Source: Pseudomonadota bacterium (GTDB taxonomy: Bacteria > Pseudomonadota > Gammaproteobacteria > Steroidobacterales > Steroidobacteraceae). From it: DNA of 64,000 nt. Below the pieces are notes generated by a model. It was given only the letters and a program-made list of their open reading frames with translations. It had not been told where the DNA came from and did no database searches. This document shows, one piece after another, positions 45,008 through 52,322 of the stretch. The stretch lies in contig JAFAEQ010000044.1 in NCBI GenBank assembly GCA_023423935.1, positions 1 to 64,000 of the forward strand, read 5' to 3'. Each line of letters opens with the position of its first letter. The stretch's first letter is position 1. The position numbers were made by a program, and so were the translations under genes.

Positions 45008-45083
45008 CCTGCGATGCTGATTTCATCAGCATTTCGCAGCTTCTCGTCCTGCCTCTGCGCCACAAGTGGCGCGCCCGGCAGGA
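45008..45083. repeat. 76 bp direct repeat, copy 1 (with tRNA-Arg 3' remnant)
   Basis: 75 of 76 bases match 45165-45240, 157 bp away. The last 17 bases (45067-45083) equal the 3' end of tRNA-Arg with CCA. The unit contains two perfect hairpins: TGCTGAT/ATCAGCA and GCGCCAC/GTGGCGC. Copy 1 is not attached to an intact tRNA. Confidence 0.9.
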
Positions 45084-45164
45084 TTGCGCCTCCTCATCCA
45101 TGGCCGGCGCCGCTTCCGGACAACCTTACGGTTGCCCAAAATCGCTCCCTGCGATTTTGTCGAA

Positions 45165-45240
45165 CCTGCGATGCTGATCTCATCAGCATTTCGCAGCTTC
45201 TCGTCCTGCCTCTGCGCCACAAGTGGCGCGCCCGGCAGGA
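45165..45240. repeat. 76 bp direct repeat, copy 2 (abuts tRNA-Arg 3' end)
   Basis: This copy overlaps the true 3' end of tRNA-Arg(TCT), so its first part is the tRNA trailer. Just before it on the plus strand lies another perfect 8 bp hairpin, AAAATCGC with GCGATTTT (about 45138-45158). Confidence 0.9.
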
Positions 45241-45300
45241 CTCGAACCTGCGACCCTCGGCTTAGAAGGCCGATGCTCTATCCAGCTGAGCTACGGGCGC
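45224..45300 (-). tRNA. tRNA-Arg(TCT)
   Basis: A 77 nt complete tRNA on the minus strand. Acceptor GCGCCCG with CGGGCGC, discriminator G, encoded CCA. The anticodon TCT lies in CCTTCTAAG. The T arm has GGTTCGAGTCC. It is the only intact member of an array that also contains two truncated 5' halves (45439-45486, 45622-45669) and one 3' remnant. Confidence 0.97.
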
Positions 45301-45438
45301 AGTCCGCATCTCACATCGTCCTGCCTTTCGACAGGCCTCACGTACATCCATGTACCGCCAACCGGCCCGACCATCCAGGGTCGGTCGTTCGCGCGGCGCG
45401 ACGGCACGTTAAGTGCCCTCCCGAAAACTTCCGCACTC

Positions 45439-45486
45439 ACCCTCGGCTTAGAAGGCCGATGCTCTATCCAGCTGAGCTACGGGCGC
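45439..45486 (-). pseudogene. Truncated tRNA-Arg(TCT), 5' half, copy B
   Basis: Identical to the first 48 nt of the intact tRNA-Arg: acceptor 5' strand, D arm, full anticodon arm with TCT, ending in the variable region (GGGT). The T arm and 3' acceptor strand are missing; the sequence continues GAGTGCGGAAG. It cannot fold into a charged tRNA. If transcribed, it would look like a genome-encoded tRNA half. Confidence 0.9.
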
Positions 45487-45621
45487 AGTCCGCATCTCAC
45501 ATCGCCCTGCCTTTCGACAGGTCACGTACATCCATGTACCGCCAACCAGCCCGACCATCCACGGTCGGTCGTTCGCGCGGCGCGACGGCACGTTAAGTGC
45601 CCTCGCGAAAACACCGCACTC

Positions 45622-45669
45622 ACCCCCGGCTTAGAAGGCCGATGCTCTATCCAGCTGAGCTACGGGCGC
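45622..45669 (-). pseudogene. Truncated tRNA-Arg(TCT), 5' half, copy C
   Basis: Same 48 nt 5' half as copy B with a single substitution at 45626 that turns one anticodon-stem T-A pair into T-G. It breaks at the same point as copy B and is the first element downstream of tRNA-Pro in the operon. Confidence 0.9.
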
Positions 45670-45713
45670 AGTGCCGAATTCCAAACCGTTCCCAAGTCAG
45701 CCCGGCCACGAAA

Positions 45714-45790
<77 letters not shown>

Positions 45791-45819
45791 CCAGAAGTCG
45801 CCCCTCGCTGGGGTCGCGA

Positions 45820-45848
45820 ATCATACGTGCGAGGTCCCGGAGCGTCAA
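45820..45848 (-). promoter_or_regulatory. sigma70 promoter of the tRNA-Pro-Arg-His-Lys-Leu operon
   Basis: On the minus strand: -35 TTGACG (45843-45848), exactly 17 bp, then -10 TATGAT (45820-45825). The bases after the -10 are TCGCGACC, a GC-rich discriminator typical of stringently controlled stable-RNA promoters. Predicted start about 45813, 23 nt before tRNA-Pro. Confidence 0.85.
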
Positions 45849-45903
45849 TTTGCGAACACGTACTTCTTTGGAATACTGAGCGCACCTCTCACGCAGAGCC
45901 TGA

Positions 45904-47319
45904 TCAAGCCCGTCGCCAGGCTGTCGCACCACCGGGTTTGTCCTCGAGCACGATACCGGCTTGGGTCAGTTGATCACGGATCCGGTCCGATGCGGCGAAG
46001 TCCCGCGCTTTGCGAGCTGCAACGCGGGCCGCGATCAATTCTTCGATCTGAGCATCCGAGAGCGTCGACGCCGAGGAGCGCTCCGTATCCGCGACCGGCA
46101 TTTTGAGGAACGTAGCCGGATCCAACTGCAGGATTCCGAAGACATCGCCCAACTTGCGCAATTCAGATGCCAAGGGTGCTGCGCGCGACAGATCGTTCTG
46201 GGCTTTCGCACGATTGATTTCGCCTGCGAGCGACTGCATCGCAGCAAGCGCATCCGGCGTGTTGAAGTCGTCGTCCATCGCCGCCTCGAAGCGCTGCGTC
46301 GCCTCACCCGGCGTGAAGGATTTCGCCGGCTCCACATCGCGCAGTGCAGTGTAGAGTCGCGCCAGCGCAGCATCGGCCTGCTGAATCTGCACGAGCGAAT
46401 AATTGATCGGCCCGCGATACTGACTCGAAGCGAGAAACATGCGCAGGACTTCGGGATGTCGCACGCGACCCGAATCGAGCACGTCGCGAATCAGAAAAAA
46501 GTTACCGAGCGACTTTCCCATCTTCTCGTTGTCGACGCTGAGAAAGCCGTTGTGCATCCAATATTTCGCAAACGTGTCGTCCGTGGCGGCGCACGACTGC
46601 GCGATCTCGTTCTCATGGTGCGGGAACTTCAGATCGAGTCCGCCCCCGTGGATGTCGAAGCGCGAGCCGAGCAAATCGAGTGTCATCGCGGAGCATTCGA
46701 TGTGCCATCCCGGACGACCTTCGCCCCAGGGCGAAGACCATGAGGGCTCACCGGGCTTTGCGCGTTTCCACAGCACGAAATCCAAGGGATCGCGCTTCGC
46801 CTCCTCCACCGCAACACGTGCACCGGCGCGAAGATCCGCCAGATGTTTGCCTGACAGCTTTCCGTAAGGCGCGAATGCCGACACCGAGTACATGACATCG
46901 CCGTTCGAGGCCACGTACGCGTAGTTCTTGTCGATCAGCGTTTGTGTCATGGCGATGATGCTCGCCACATGCTCTGTCGCTTTCGGCTCGTGATCCGGCC
47001 GCAGGATGCCGAGGCGATCGTAGTCCTCATGCATGGCATCGATGAATCTCGCAGTCAGCGTCTGCACCGACTCGCCATTGTCGGCTGCGCGCTTGATGAT
47101 CTTGTCGTCGATGTCCGTGATGTTGCGGACGAACGTGACCTTGTAGCCGCGATACATGAGATAGCGGCGAACGATGTCGAACGCGATCTTCGAGCGTGCG
47201 TGTCCGATGTGGCAGTAGTCATAGACGGTATCGCCACAGACGTACATGCGCACAATGCCGGGTTCGAGCGGCTCGAACGGCTCCTTGGTACCAGTCAGTG
47301 AATTGAAAATCTGGAGCAT
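45904..47319 (-). CDS. cysS: Cysteinyl-tRNA synthetase
   Basis: A 471-residue class I aminoacyl-tRNA synthetase (E. coli 461). The first signature is YVCGDTVYDYCHIGHARS, including the zinc Cys and the HIGH motif. The KMSKS equivalent is KMGKSLGNFF. Other zinc ligands are in WHIECSAM and the FPHHENE region. The long upstream open frame to 47532 is inside gltX; the ATG at 47319 has AAGAG upstream. The gene lies 7 bp after gltX, probably one transcript, and ends about 110 bp before tRNA-Pro, as in Pseudomonas. Confidence 0.97.
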   Translation of the reverse strand: MLQIFNSLTGTKEPFEPLEPGIVRMYVCGDTVYDYCHIGHARSKIAFDIVRRYLMYRGYKVTFVRNITDIDDKIIKRAADNGESVQTLTARFIDAMHEDYDRLGILRPDHEPKATEHVASIIAMTQTLIDKNYAYVASNGDVMYSVSAFAPYGKLSGKHLADLRAGARVAVEEAKRDPLDFVLWKRAKPGEPSWSSPWGEGRPGWHIECSAMTLDLLGSRFDIHGGGLDLKFPHHENEIAQSCAATDDTFAKYWMHNGFLSVDNEKMGKSLGNFFLIRDVLDSGRVRHPEVLRMFLASSQYRGPINYSLVQIQQADAALARLYTALRDVEPAKSFTPGEATQRFEAAMDDDFNTPDALAAMQSLAGEINRAKAQNDLSRAAPLASELRKLGDVFGILQLDPATFLKMPVADTERSSASTLSDAQIEELIAARVAARKARDFAASDRIRDQLTQAGIVLEDKPGGATAWRRA

Positions 47320-47326
47320 GTTCTCT

Positions 47327-48742
47327 TCATGAAGCGCGCTGACGGGCGGCTTCGAATCTGTGGCGAATTTCAGCAGGAGGAAGGATCGCAAACAGTGGCG
47401 CGAGCTCGGGGCCATGCGTAAGACCCGTGAGCGCAGCCCGCAAAGGCATGAAAAGCGCAGGCCCTTTGCGCGATGTGCGCTGCCCGACGTCTCGTGCGAG
47501 CTGCCTGAAGTCGCTCGCGCTGTCCAGCGCATTCAATGCGGCATCAAAGAACTCGGGCCCCGCATCGCGGATTGCGGCGATGGCCTCGGGGGACGGCATC
47601 GAAAGCTGACCGAACACGACATCGACCCAGTGCTTTACATCCGCGGGGAATTCGACGTTGTGCCGAATCGCAGCGACGAACGTTTCCACCTTGGACGGCT
47701 CGATACCGGTTGGCAGCGCACCGCCGATCCATTCCAGGAACTCCTCGGGCGACAGATGGGCCACCGCCTCCTTCTGCCAGTGCCGAAGTTGAGTATCGTC
47801 GAACTTGGCCGCTGCACGCCCCAATCGCTTCACATCGAACTCGGCCTTCATCGTGGCGTCGTCCAGCCAGCCATCGGTAAGCACGGTGTGACCCAGGCGA
47901 ACGAGATGATTGCGGACCGCACTCGGCAGATAACCGCGACGACGCAGATCGCGCAGGCTCAGATCGCCGTGACGTTTCGACAACGGTGCCCCGTCCATTC
48001 CAAGTAGCAAAGCCACGTGCGCGTACTGCGGAACCGGCAGATTCAAGGCCTGCAGCAATAACATCTGCCGCGGCGTGTTCGTCAGGTGATCATCACCTCG
48101 CAGCACGAGCGTCACGCCCATCAATGCATCGTCGATGGCGTTCGAGAAAAAAAACGCCGTGCTGCCGTCGGCGCGACGAATGATGAAATCGCCGATGTCG
48201 TCGGTATTGAAGCGCTGCTCGCCGTGCACGAGATCGGTGAAGCGAACGACCTGGCCGGTCGGCACGCGAAAGCGCAACGCAGCGGGCTTGCCGCTGACGA
48301 GTTTGTCGACACGCTGCTCTTCCGTCAGCGCTCGGCAAGTGCCCGGATAGCGCGGCGGCTTGCCCGCAGCGAGCTGTTGCTTGCGCGCGATGTTGAGCTC
48401 TGCCGGCGTACAGAAGCACGGATACGTCAGGCCCGCGGCATCGAGCTTCGCAAGCCATTCCTCGTAGATCCCACGCCGATGCTTCTGGCGATAGTTCGAA
48501 TGAGGACCACCGATGTCGGGGCCTTCATCCCATTCCAGTCCGAGCCAGCGCAGATCCTCGAACAGCTCGCGCATGAACTCATCTGAGCTGCGGGCCTCGT
48601 CCGTATCTTCGACGCGCAGGATGAACTGGCCGCCGGAGTGCCGCGCCGCCAGATAGTTAAGCAATGCCGTACGAGCATTTCCCAGATGCAGATGCCCGGT
48701 CGGACTGGGGGCGAACCGGGTGACTAGAACAGGCTCAGACAT
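47327..48742 (-). CDS. gltX: Glutamyl-tRNA synthetase
   Basis: A 471-residue class I synthetase. RFAPSPTGHLHLGNARTA contains the HIGH-like motif and APLSKRHGDLS the KMSKS-like loop; both are of GluRS type, not GlnRS. The zinc region keeps CFC and a later C (YPGTC). The ATG at 48742 starts with MSEPVLVTRFAPSPTG; the frame to 48976 is not conserved. In Pseudomonas this position holds glnS. A GluRS here suggests that Gln-tRNA may be made by transamidation, or that a second GluRS exists. Divergent from the cyclophilin gene. Confidence 0.94.
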   Translation of the reverse strand: MSEPVLVTRFAPSPTGHLHLGNARTALLNYLAARHSGGQFILRVEDTDEARSSDEFMRELFEDLRWLGLEWDEGPDIGGPHSNYRQKHRRGIYEEWLAKLDAAGLTYPCFCTPAELNIARKQQLAAGKPPRYPGTCRALTEEQRVDKLVSGKPAALRFRVPTGQVVRFTDLVHGEQRFNTDDIGDFIIRRADGSTAFFFSNAIDDALMGVTLVLRGDDHLTNTPRQMLLLQALNLPVPQYAHVALLLGMDGAPLSKRHGDLSLRDLRRRGYLPSAVRNHLVRLGHTVLTDGWLDDATMKAEFDVKRLGRAAAKFDDTQLRHWQKEAVAHLSPEEFLEWIGGALPTGIEPSKVETFVAAIRHNVEFPADVKHWVDVVFGQLSMPSPEAIAAIRDAGPEFFDAALNALDSASDFRQLARDVGQRTSRKGPALFMPLRAALTGLTHGPELAPLFAILPPAEIRHRFEAARQRAS

Positions 48743-48866
48743 TAGCAGCGAGCAAAAATTGAAGACGGCCGCCCAGGCCGCGGAAGCGTCGCATTCTATA
48801 CGGGTGGGAACGGATCGTCCCGTCCGCAACGGGAGCACGGCGCGAGGCATCCGCGGACTCATATGT

Positions 48867-48880
48867 CCAGCACGTGCTGG
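48867..48880. promoter_or_regulatory. 14 bp perfect palindrome between gltX and ppi
   Basis: CCAGCACGTGCTGG is a perfect 14 bp palindrome in the divergent gltX/ppi gap. A -10-like TAAGAT lies downstream at 48899-48904, so the palindrome would cover the -35 region of the plus-strand promoter. This is compatible with an operator, but no regulator is identified. Confidence 0.4.
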
Positions 48881-48935
48881 CAAACCGAAACGCTTTGCTA
48901 AGATGCACCGACATTCCTCCTGCAAGTCCTTATCT

Positions 48936-49493
48936 ATGCGCCGACTTCTGTGCCTTTTGCTCCTGTGCTGTGGCATCGGCTTATCGCAGGCCGCTGAGCC
49001 GCCACAGGTTCGCGTGTATACGAATCACGGTGCCTTCGTCATCGAGCTCGACAGCGCCAGGGCCCCGCTCACCGTTGCGAATTTTCTGAGCTACGTTCGC
49101 GCGGGCCACTACACCGGCACCATCTTTCACAGGGTGATTCCCAATTTCGTGGCCCAGGGCGGTGGTTACGACGACAAGTTCGTTGAAAAGCCGACACAGG
49201 CGCCCGTACCCAACGAGTCGGGAAATGGCCTGTCGAACCGGCGCGGCACGGTAGGCCTCGCACGCACCGGCGCACCGCACAGCGGCACCTCGCAGTTCTA
49301 CATCAATCTGGCGGACAACCCCGCGCTGGACCCACAGACCAGTCGCTGGGGCTATGCAGTGTTCGGCAAGGTCGTCGAAGGCATGATGGTCGTGGATGAG
49401 ATCGGCAACGTGGGTACCGGATCGGCGGGCCCGTTCGAGGCGGATGTGCCGCTCAAGCCCGTGATCATCGAAAAGATCGAAGAGGTGCAATGA
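48936..49493 (+). CDS. ppiA: Periplasmic peptidyl-prolyl cis-trans isomerase (cyclophilin)
   Basis: A 185-residue cyclophilin with an N-terminal signal peptide (LLCLLLLCCGIGLSQAAE, cleavage about residue 20). The cyclophilin core has FHRVIPNFVAQGGG with the catalytic Arg, SGTSQFYINLADN and the YAVFGKVVEGM strand. The signal peptide makes it PpiA-like (periplasmic), although the cytosolic PpiB is the usual name at this position in Pseudomonas. The ATG at 48936 is chosen; 48903 would add an unusual N-terminus. lpxH follows after 37 bp. Confidence 0.92.
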   Translation: MRRLLCLLLLCCGIGLSQAAEPPQVRVYTNHGAFVIELDSARAPLTVANFLSYVRAGHYTGTIFHRVIPNFVAQGGGYDDKFVEKPTQAPVPNESGNGLSNRRGTVGLARTGAPHSGTSQFYINLADNPALDPQTSRWGYAVFGKVVEGMMVVDEIGNVGTGSAGPFEADVPLKPVIIEKIEEVQ

Positions 49494-49530
49494 GCGCGCC
49501 CGAACCGCAGATGCGTTGCCCGAGCGAGCC

Positions 49531-50274
49531 ATGACCACGCTGTTCATCTCGGATCTGCATCTCGACGGCATCCATCCCGAAATCACCGATCAGTTTCTGG
49601 AATTTCTGCAGGGCGAGGCCTCGCATGCCGAGGCCCTTTATATTCTTGGCGATCTGTTCGAAGCGTGGATCGGCGACGACGACCCAGATCCCGACAAGCA
49701 GCGCGCGATTGCAGGCATACGCGAGCTGACTTCGAGCGGCGTGCCCTGCTACGTCATGCATGGCAATCGCGATTTCCTGCTGGGCAAACGTTTCTGCGAA
49801 GCGACCGGATCGAAGTTGCTCGATGACGCCACGGTCATTGAACTTTACGGTGAGCGCGTGTTGCTCATGCACGGCGATACGCTATGCATCGACGACCATT
49901 CCTATCAGCGACTGCGGCGCATCGTGCGCAATCCCTTCGTCAAACTCGGTCTCAGGGCGTTGTCGCTCCGGCAGCGGCAGAAGCTTGCGCAGAAAATGCG
50001 TGAAGGCAGTAAGGCACACATCGAAGCGGCGGATCGCACCTCCTCGTACATCATGGACGTAAGCGCAGGTGCTGTGGCTGCCGCGTTCGAGCAAGCCGAG
50101 GTGCGCTACATCGTCCATGGACACACCCATCGCCCTGCCGTGCACGAAGTTCAGATCGGCAATCGCACGGTGACGCGCATCGTGCTCGGGGATTGGTACG
50201 AGCAGGGCAGCGTGCTGCGATGGAGCGAGACAGGCTTCGAGCTCGTCGGGCTCACTCGCACCCAGCGCGCATAG
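49531..50274 (+). CDS. lpxH: UDP-2,3-diacylglucosamine pyrophosphatase
   Basis: A 247-residue metallophosphoesterase (E. coli 240) that splits UDP-2,3-diacyl-GlcN to lipid X and UMP in lipid A synthesis. Metal-binding motifs in order: FISDLHLDG, GDLFEAWIGDDD, MHGNRDF, LMHGDTLC and VHGHTHRPAVH. GDWYEQGS near the C-terminus is typical. It converges with miaE leaving only 5 bp between the stops. Confidence 0.96.
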   Translation: MTTLFISDLHLDGIHPEITDQFLEFLQGEASHAEALYILGDLFEAWIGDDDPDPDKQRAIAGIRELTSSGVPCYVMHGNRDFLLGKRFCEATGSKLLDDATVIELYGERVLLMHGDTLCIDDHSYQRLRRIVRNPFVKLGLRALSLRQRQKLAQKMREGSKAHIEAADRTSSYIMDVSAGAVAAAFEQAEVRYIVHGHTHRPAVHEVQIGNRTVTRIVLGDWYEQGSVLRWSETGFELVGLTRTQRA

Positions 50275-50279
50275 ATCCG

Positions 50280-50891
50280 TCAGAGCGGCGGATCGACAGG
50301 AGCACCGGAGTGAAACCGGAACTGTGAATCGGCCGACGTCGCCAGCTCCGCTTCGATAGCAGCCAACTCGCGCAGTCGCTGGCGCCGGTCGGACTCCCCT
50401 GCGCGCTGCTCTGCAAGCTTCAGATAGAGCGATTGATGACGAGCCTCCGACTCCGCAAGTCCCGCATAGAACTTGCCCAATGGGTCCTGCAGACGCGGCG
50501 CGAGCCCGATGAAGCGCTCGCACGATCGAGCTTCGATCAGTGCTCCGCAGAGCAGCAGATCCAGCAGACGGCCCGGCTCATGGGTGCGAACAGCTTTGCG
50601 CAAGCCTTCCGCATAGCGCGCCGGCGAGAGTCGCATGAACGGGACGCGAAGCTCCCTCATGAGCTTCTGGACCTGCTCGAAATGCCGCAACTCCTCGCGC
50701 GCAAGTCGCGAGAGTCGATCAGTCAGCGTCAGATCTTCCGCATAAGTAAAGATCAGACTCAACGCTGTCGACGCGGCCTTCTTTTCGCAGTTCGCATGAT
50801 CGACCAACAGCTCGCGCCATCTCAAGGCTGCAGCGTCGAACCAGCTCGCGGGCGTGGCCGCGCACAGAACGTGTTCAGTCGATTCGGTCAT
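50280..50891 (-). CDS. miaE: tRNA 2-methylthio-N6-isopentenyl adenosine-37 hydroxylase
   Basis: A 203-residue diiron monooxygenase that hydroxylates ms2i6A37 in tRNAs reading UNN codons, using O2. The four-helix ligand set is visible: HANCEKKAASTA, EELRHFEQV, LLCGALIEARSCERF and ESEARHQSLY. Its ATG overlaps the stop of the kinase gene (ATGA), so translation is coupled. Requires MiaA/MiaB, which are not in the window. Confidence 0.93.
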   Translation of the reverse strand: MTESTEHVLCAATPASWFDAAALRWRELLVDHANCEKKAASTALSLIFTYAEDLTLTDRLSRLAREELRHFEQVQKLMRELRVPFMRLSPARYAEGLRKAVRTHEPGRLLDLLLCGALIEARSCERFIGLAPRLQDPLGKFYAGLAESEARHQSLYLKLAEQRAGESDRRQRLRELAAIEAELATSADSQFRFHSGAPVDPPL

Positions 50892-52186
50892 CGGGGTGCG
50901 GATGAAATGTGATCGATGTCTCGGATCAGTTCCGCTGCATTCGCAAAGCGGCGATCGGGATCCTTCGCCAGGAGTTTCTCGATGAGCGGCTGATAGCTTG
51001 AAAGCGGCCCTTCCAGCGAGGGCAACGGCGCATTCCCGTGAAGGTACAAGACCCCCATGGCCGTCGCCGCGAGGAACGGCTTCTTGCCGGTGAGCATCTC
51101 ATAGAAAATCACACCGAGACTGTACAGATCGCTGCGGGCATCGAGCTCACGTCCATGTCCCTGTTCCGGACTCATGTAGTAGGGCGTACCGAAAATCTCA
51201 CCAGTGCCCGTAATGTCGATCTGCATCTCCGCATGCTTGGCGAGTCCGAAATCGATGAGCGCGATGGAGCCATCCGCTCGCATCATGATGTTTCCAGGCT
51301 TCAGATCGCGATGTAGCACGCCCACGGCGTGCACGACCTGCAATGCTTCCGCCATCTGACGCAGATAACTCAAGCACTGCGTCGGACGCAATCCGCTGGC
51401 GATATGTCCGCGCAGATCGCCAAGGGGAAAGTATTCCATCGCGATGTACGCATGATCGTCGGCGATACCCAGATCGTAGATGCGCACGACGTTGGTATGA
51501 CGAATGCGCGAGATCAGCTCGTATTCCTGCAGGAACCGGGCGAGCTGCGTGTTCGAATCGACGGCGCCGACCGTGTCGTTCATTACCTTGAGCACGACCA
51601 TCTCCCCTGCCCGCTCGCTTTCGGCCAGATAGACGAATGCGTTTCCGCCGATTGCAAGCTCGCGCACGAATCGGTGACCGCGAATCGTCACCGGACCGAA
51701 AGTGGCTGTCGTACGTCCACGCGAGCTCGTTCGCCACAGCGCGAGCTCCTGTCGTCTTCTTTGCACGGCATCGCGCAGGGCGAGTGCGAAACGTCGATGA
51801 TCGATGCGCTCACGCACCAGACAATCGACGACACCCCGCTGCATGACTCGCTGGCCCAGTGCTTCCTCGTCAGCCGGCGCGAGATAGACGATGGGTGGAA
51901 ACGACTCGCGATGCATCAGATTCTCGAGCCATTCCTGGCCACGTCCGCGCTCGATGCGATCATCGAGAATGACTGCGTCGTAGCCGAGTGCAGTGAAGGC
52001 GGAATGCAGGCGGCCCGAGACGAGCGGTGCATGGATACGACAGTCCGCATCCGGGAACACGACGGTGACGTGATGTTCGAGCGCGCGACCGAGCTCCGTG
52101 TGATCGGTGATGATCATCACGCGGGGCCCGGCGGCGGATTGTGTCGGCGAGGGGCGCCCCGCGATCGCCTGCGTTGTCGATGACAT
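50888..52186 (-). CDS. Receiver-like domain fused to Hanks-type Ser/Thr protein kinase
   Basis: A 432-residue soluble protein. Residues 21-145 follow a response-regulator fold: VMIITDH gives one acidic residue (D28), and the phospho-acceptor region is ILDD (D75/D76). The Thr and Lys positions are altered (YLAPAD, CLVRER), so it may not be phosphorylated. Residues 165-425 are a complete Hanks kinase: IGGNAFVYLAE, K200, HRDLKPGN (292-299), DFGLAK (312-317) and SPEQ. No membrane segment. It is coupled to miaE by an ATGA overlap. Signal and targets are unknown; a link to tRNA modification is possible from position only. Confidence 0.9.
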   Translation of the reverse strand: MSSTTQAIAGRPSPTQSAAGPRVMIITDHTELGRALEHHVTVVFPDADCRIHAPLVSGRLHSAFTALGYDAVILDDRIERGRGQEWLENLMHRESFPPIVYLAPADEEALGQRVMQRGVVDCLVRERIDHRRFALALRDAVQRRRQELALWRTSSRGRTTATFGPVTIRGHRFVRELAIGGNAFVYLAESERAGEMVVLKVMNDTVGAVDSNTQLARFLQEYELISRIRHTNVVRIYDLGIADDHAYIAMEYFPLGDLRGHIASGLRPTQCLSYLRQMAEALQVVHAVGVLHRDLKPGNIMMRADGSIALIDFGLAKHAEMQIDITGTGEIFGTPYYMSPEQGHGRELDARSDLYSLGVIFYEMLTGKKPFLAATAMGVLYLHGNAPLPSLEGPLSSYQPLIEKLLAKDPDRRFANAAELIRDIDHISSAPR

Positions 52187-52322
52187 GACGCTAGGTAACC
52201 TCTGATCAATTTCGCCATTCGCAACCTAGCTGCTTCGCCCGCCGAAGCGTTTCAACCAGCTACTTGCGAAGGGGAAGTCGATGAATCAGAGCTTCCTTGG
52301 ATCGCGGCGAGCCTGGTGCGAG

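Larger units (their letters stand above)
45301..45669. repeat. Two tandem 183-186 bp units, each a hairpin-rich spacer plus a tRNA-Arg 5' half
   Basis: Unit 1 is 45301-45486, unit 2 is 45487-45669, with clearly over 90 percent identity by eye. Each holds, on the plus strand, CCTG/CAGG, GTACAT/ATGTAC, CCGACC/GGTCGG and GGCAC/GTGCC inverted repeats, then 48 bp of tRNA-Arg. Similarity stops at 45670, before tRNA-Pro. Confidence 0.92.

Noticed and set aside
45008..45669. Possible CRISPR array because of regularly spaced repeats
   Set aside because: The repeat units are 76 or about 185 bp, contain tRNA pieces, and the spacers are themselves repeated. There are no cas genes nearby.
52232..52248. 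Hairpin GCTTCG/CGAAGC between purF and the kinase gene as a terminator
   Set aside because: Only six base pairs and no T-run on either strand; too weak to call.
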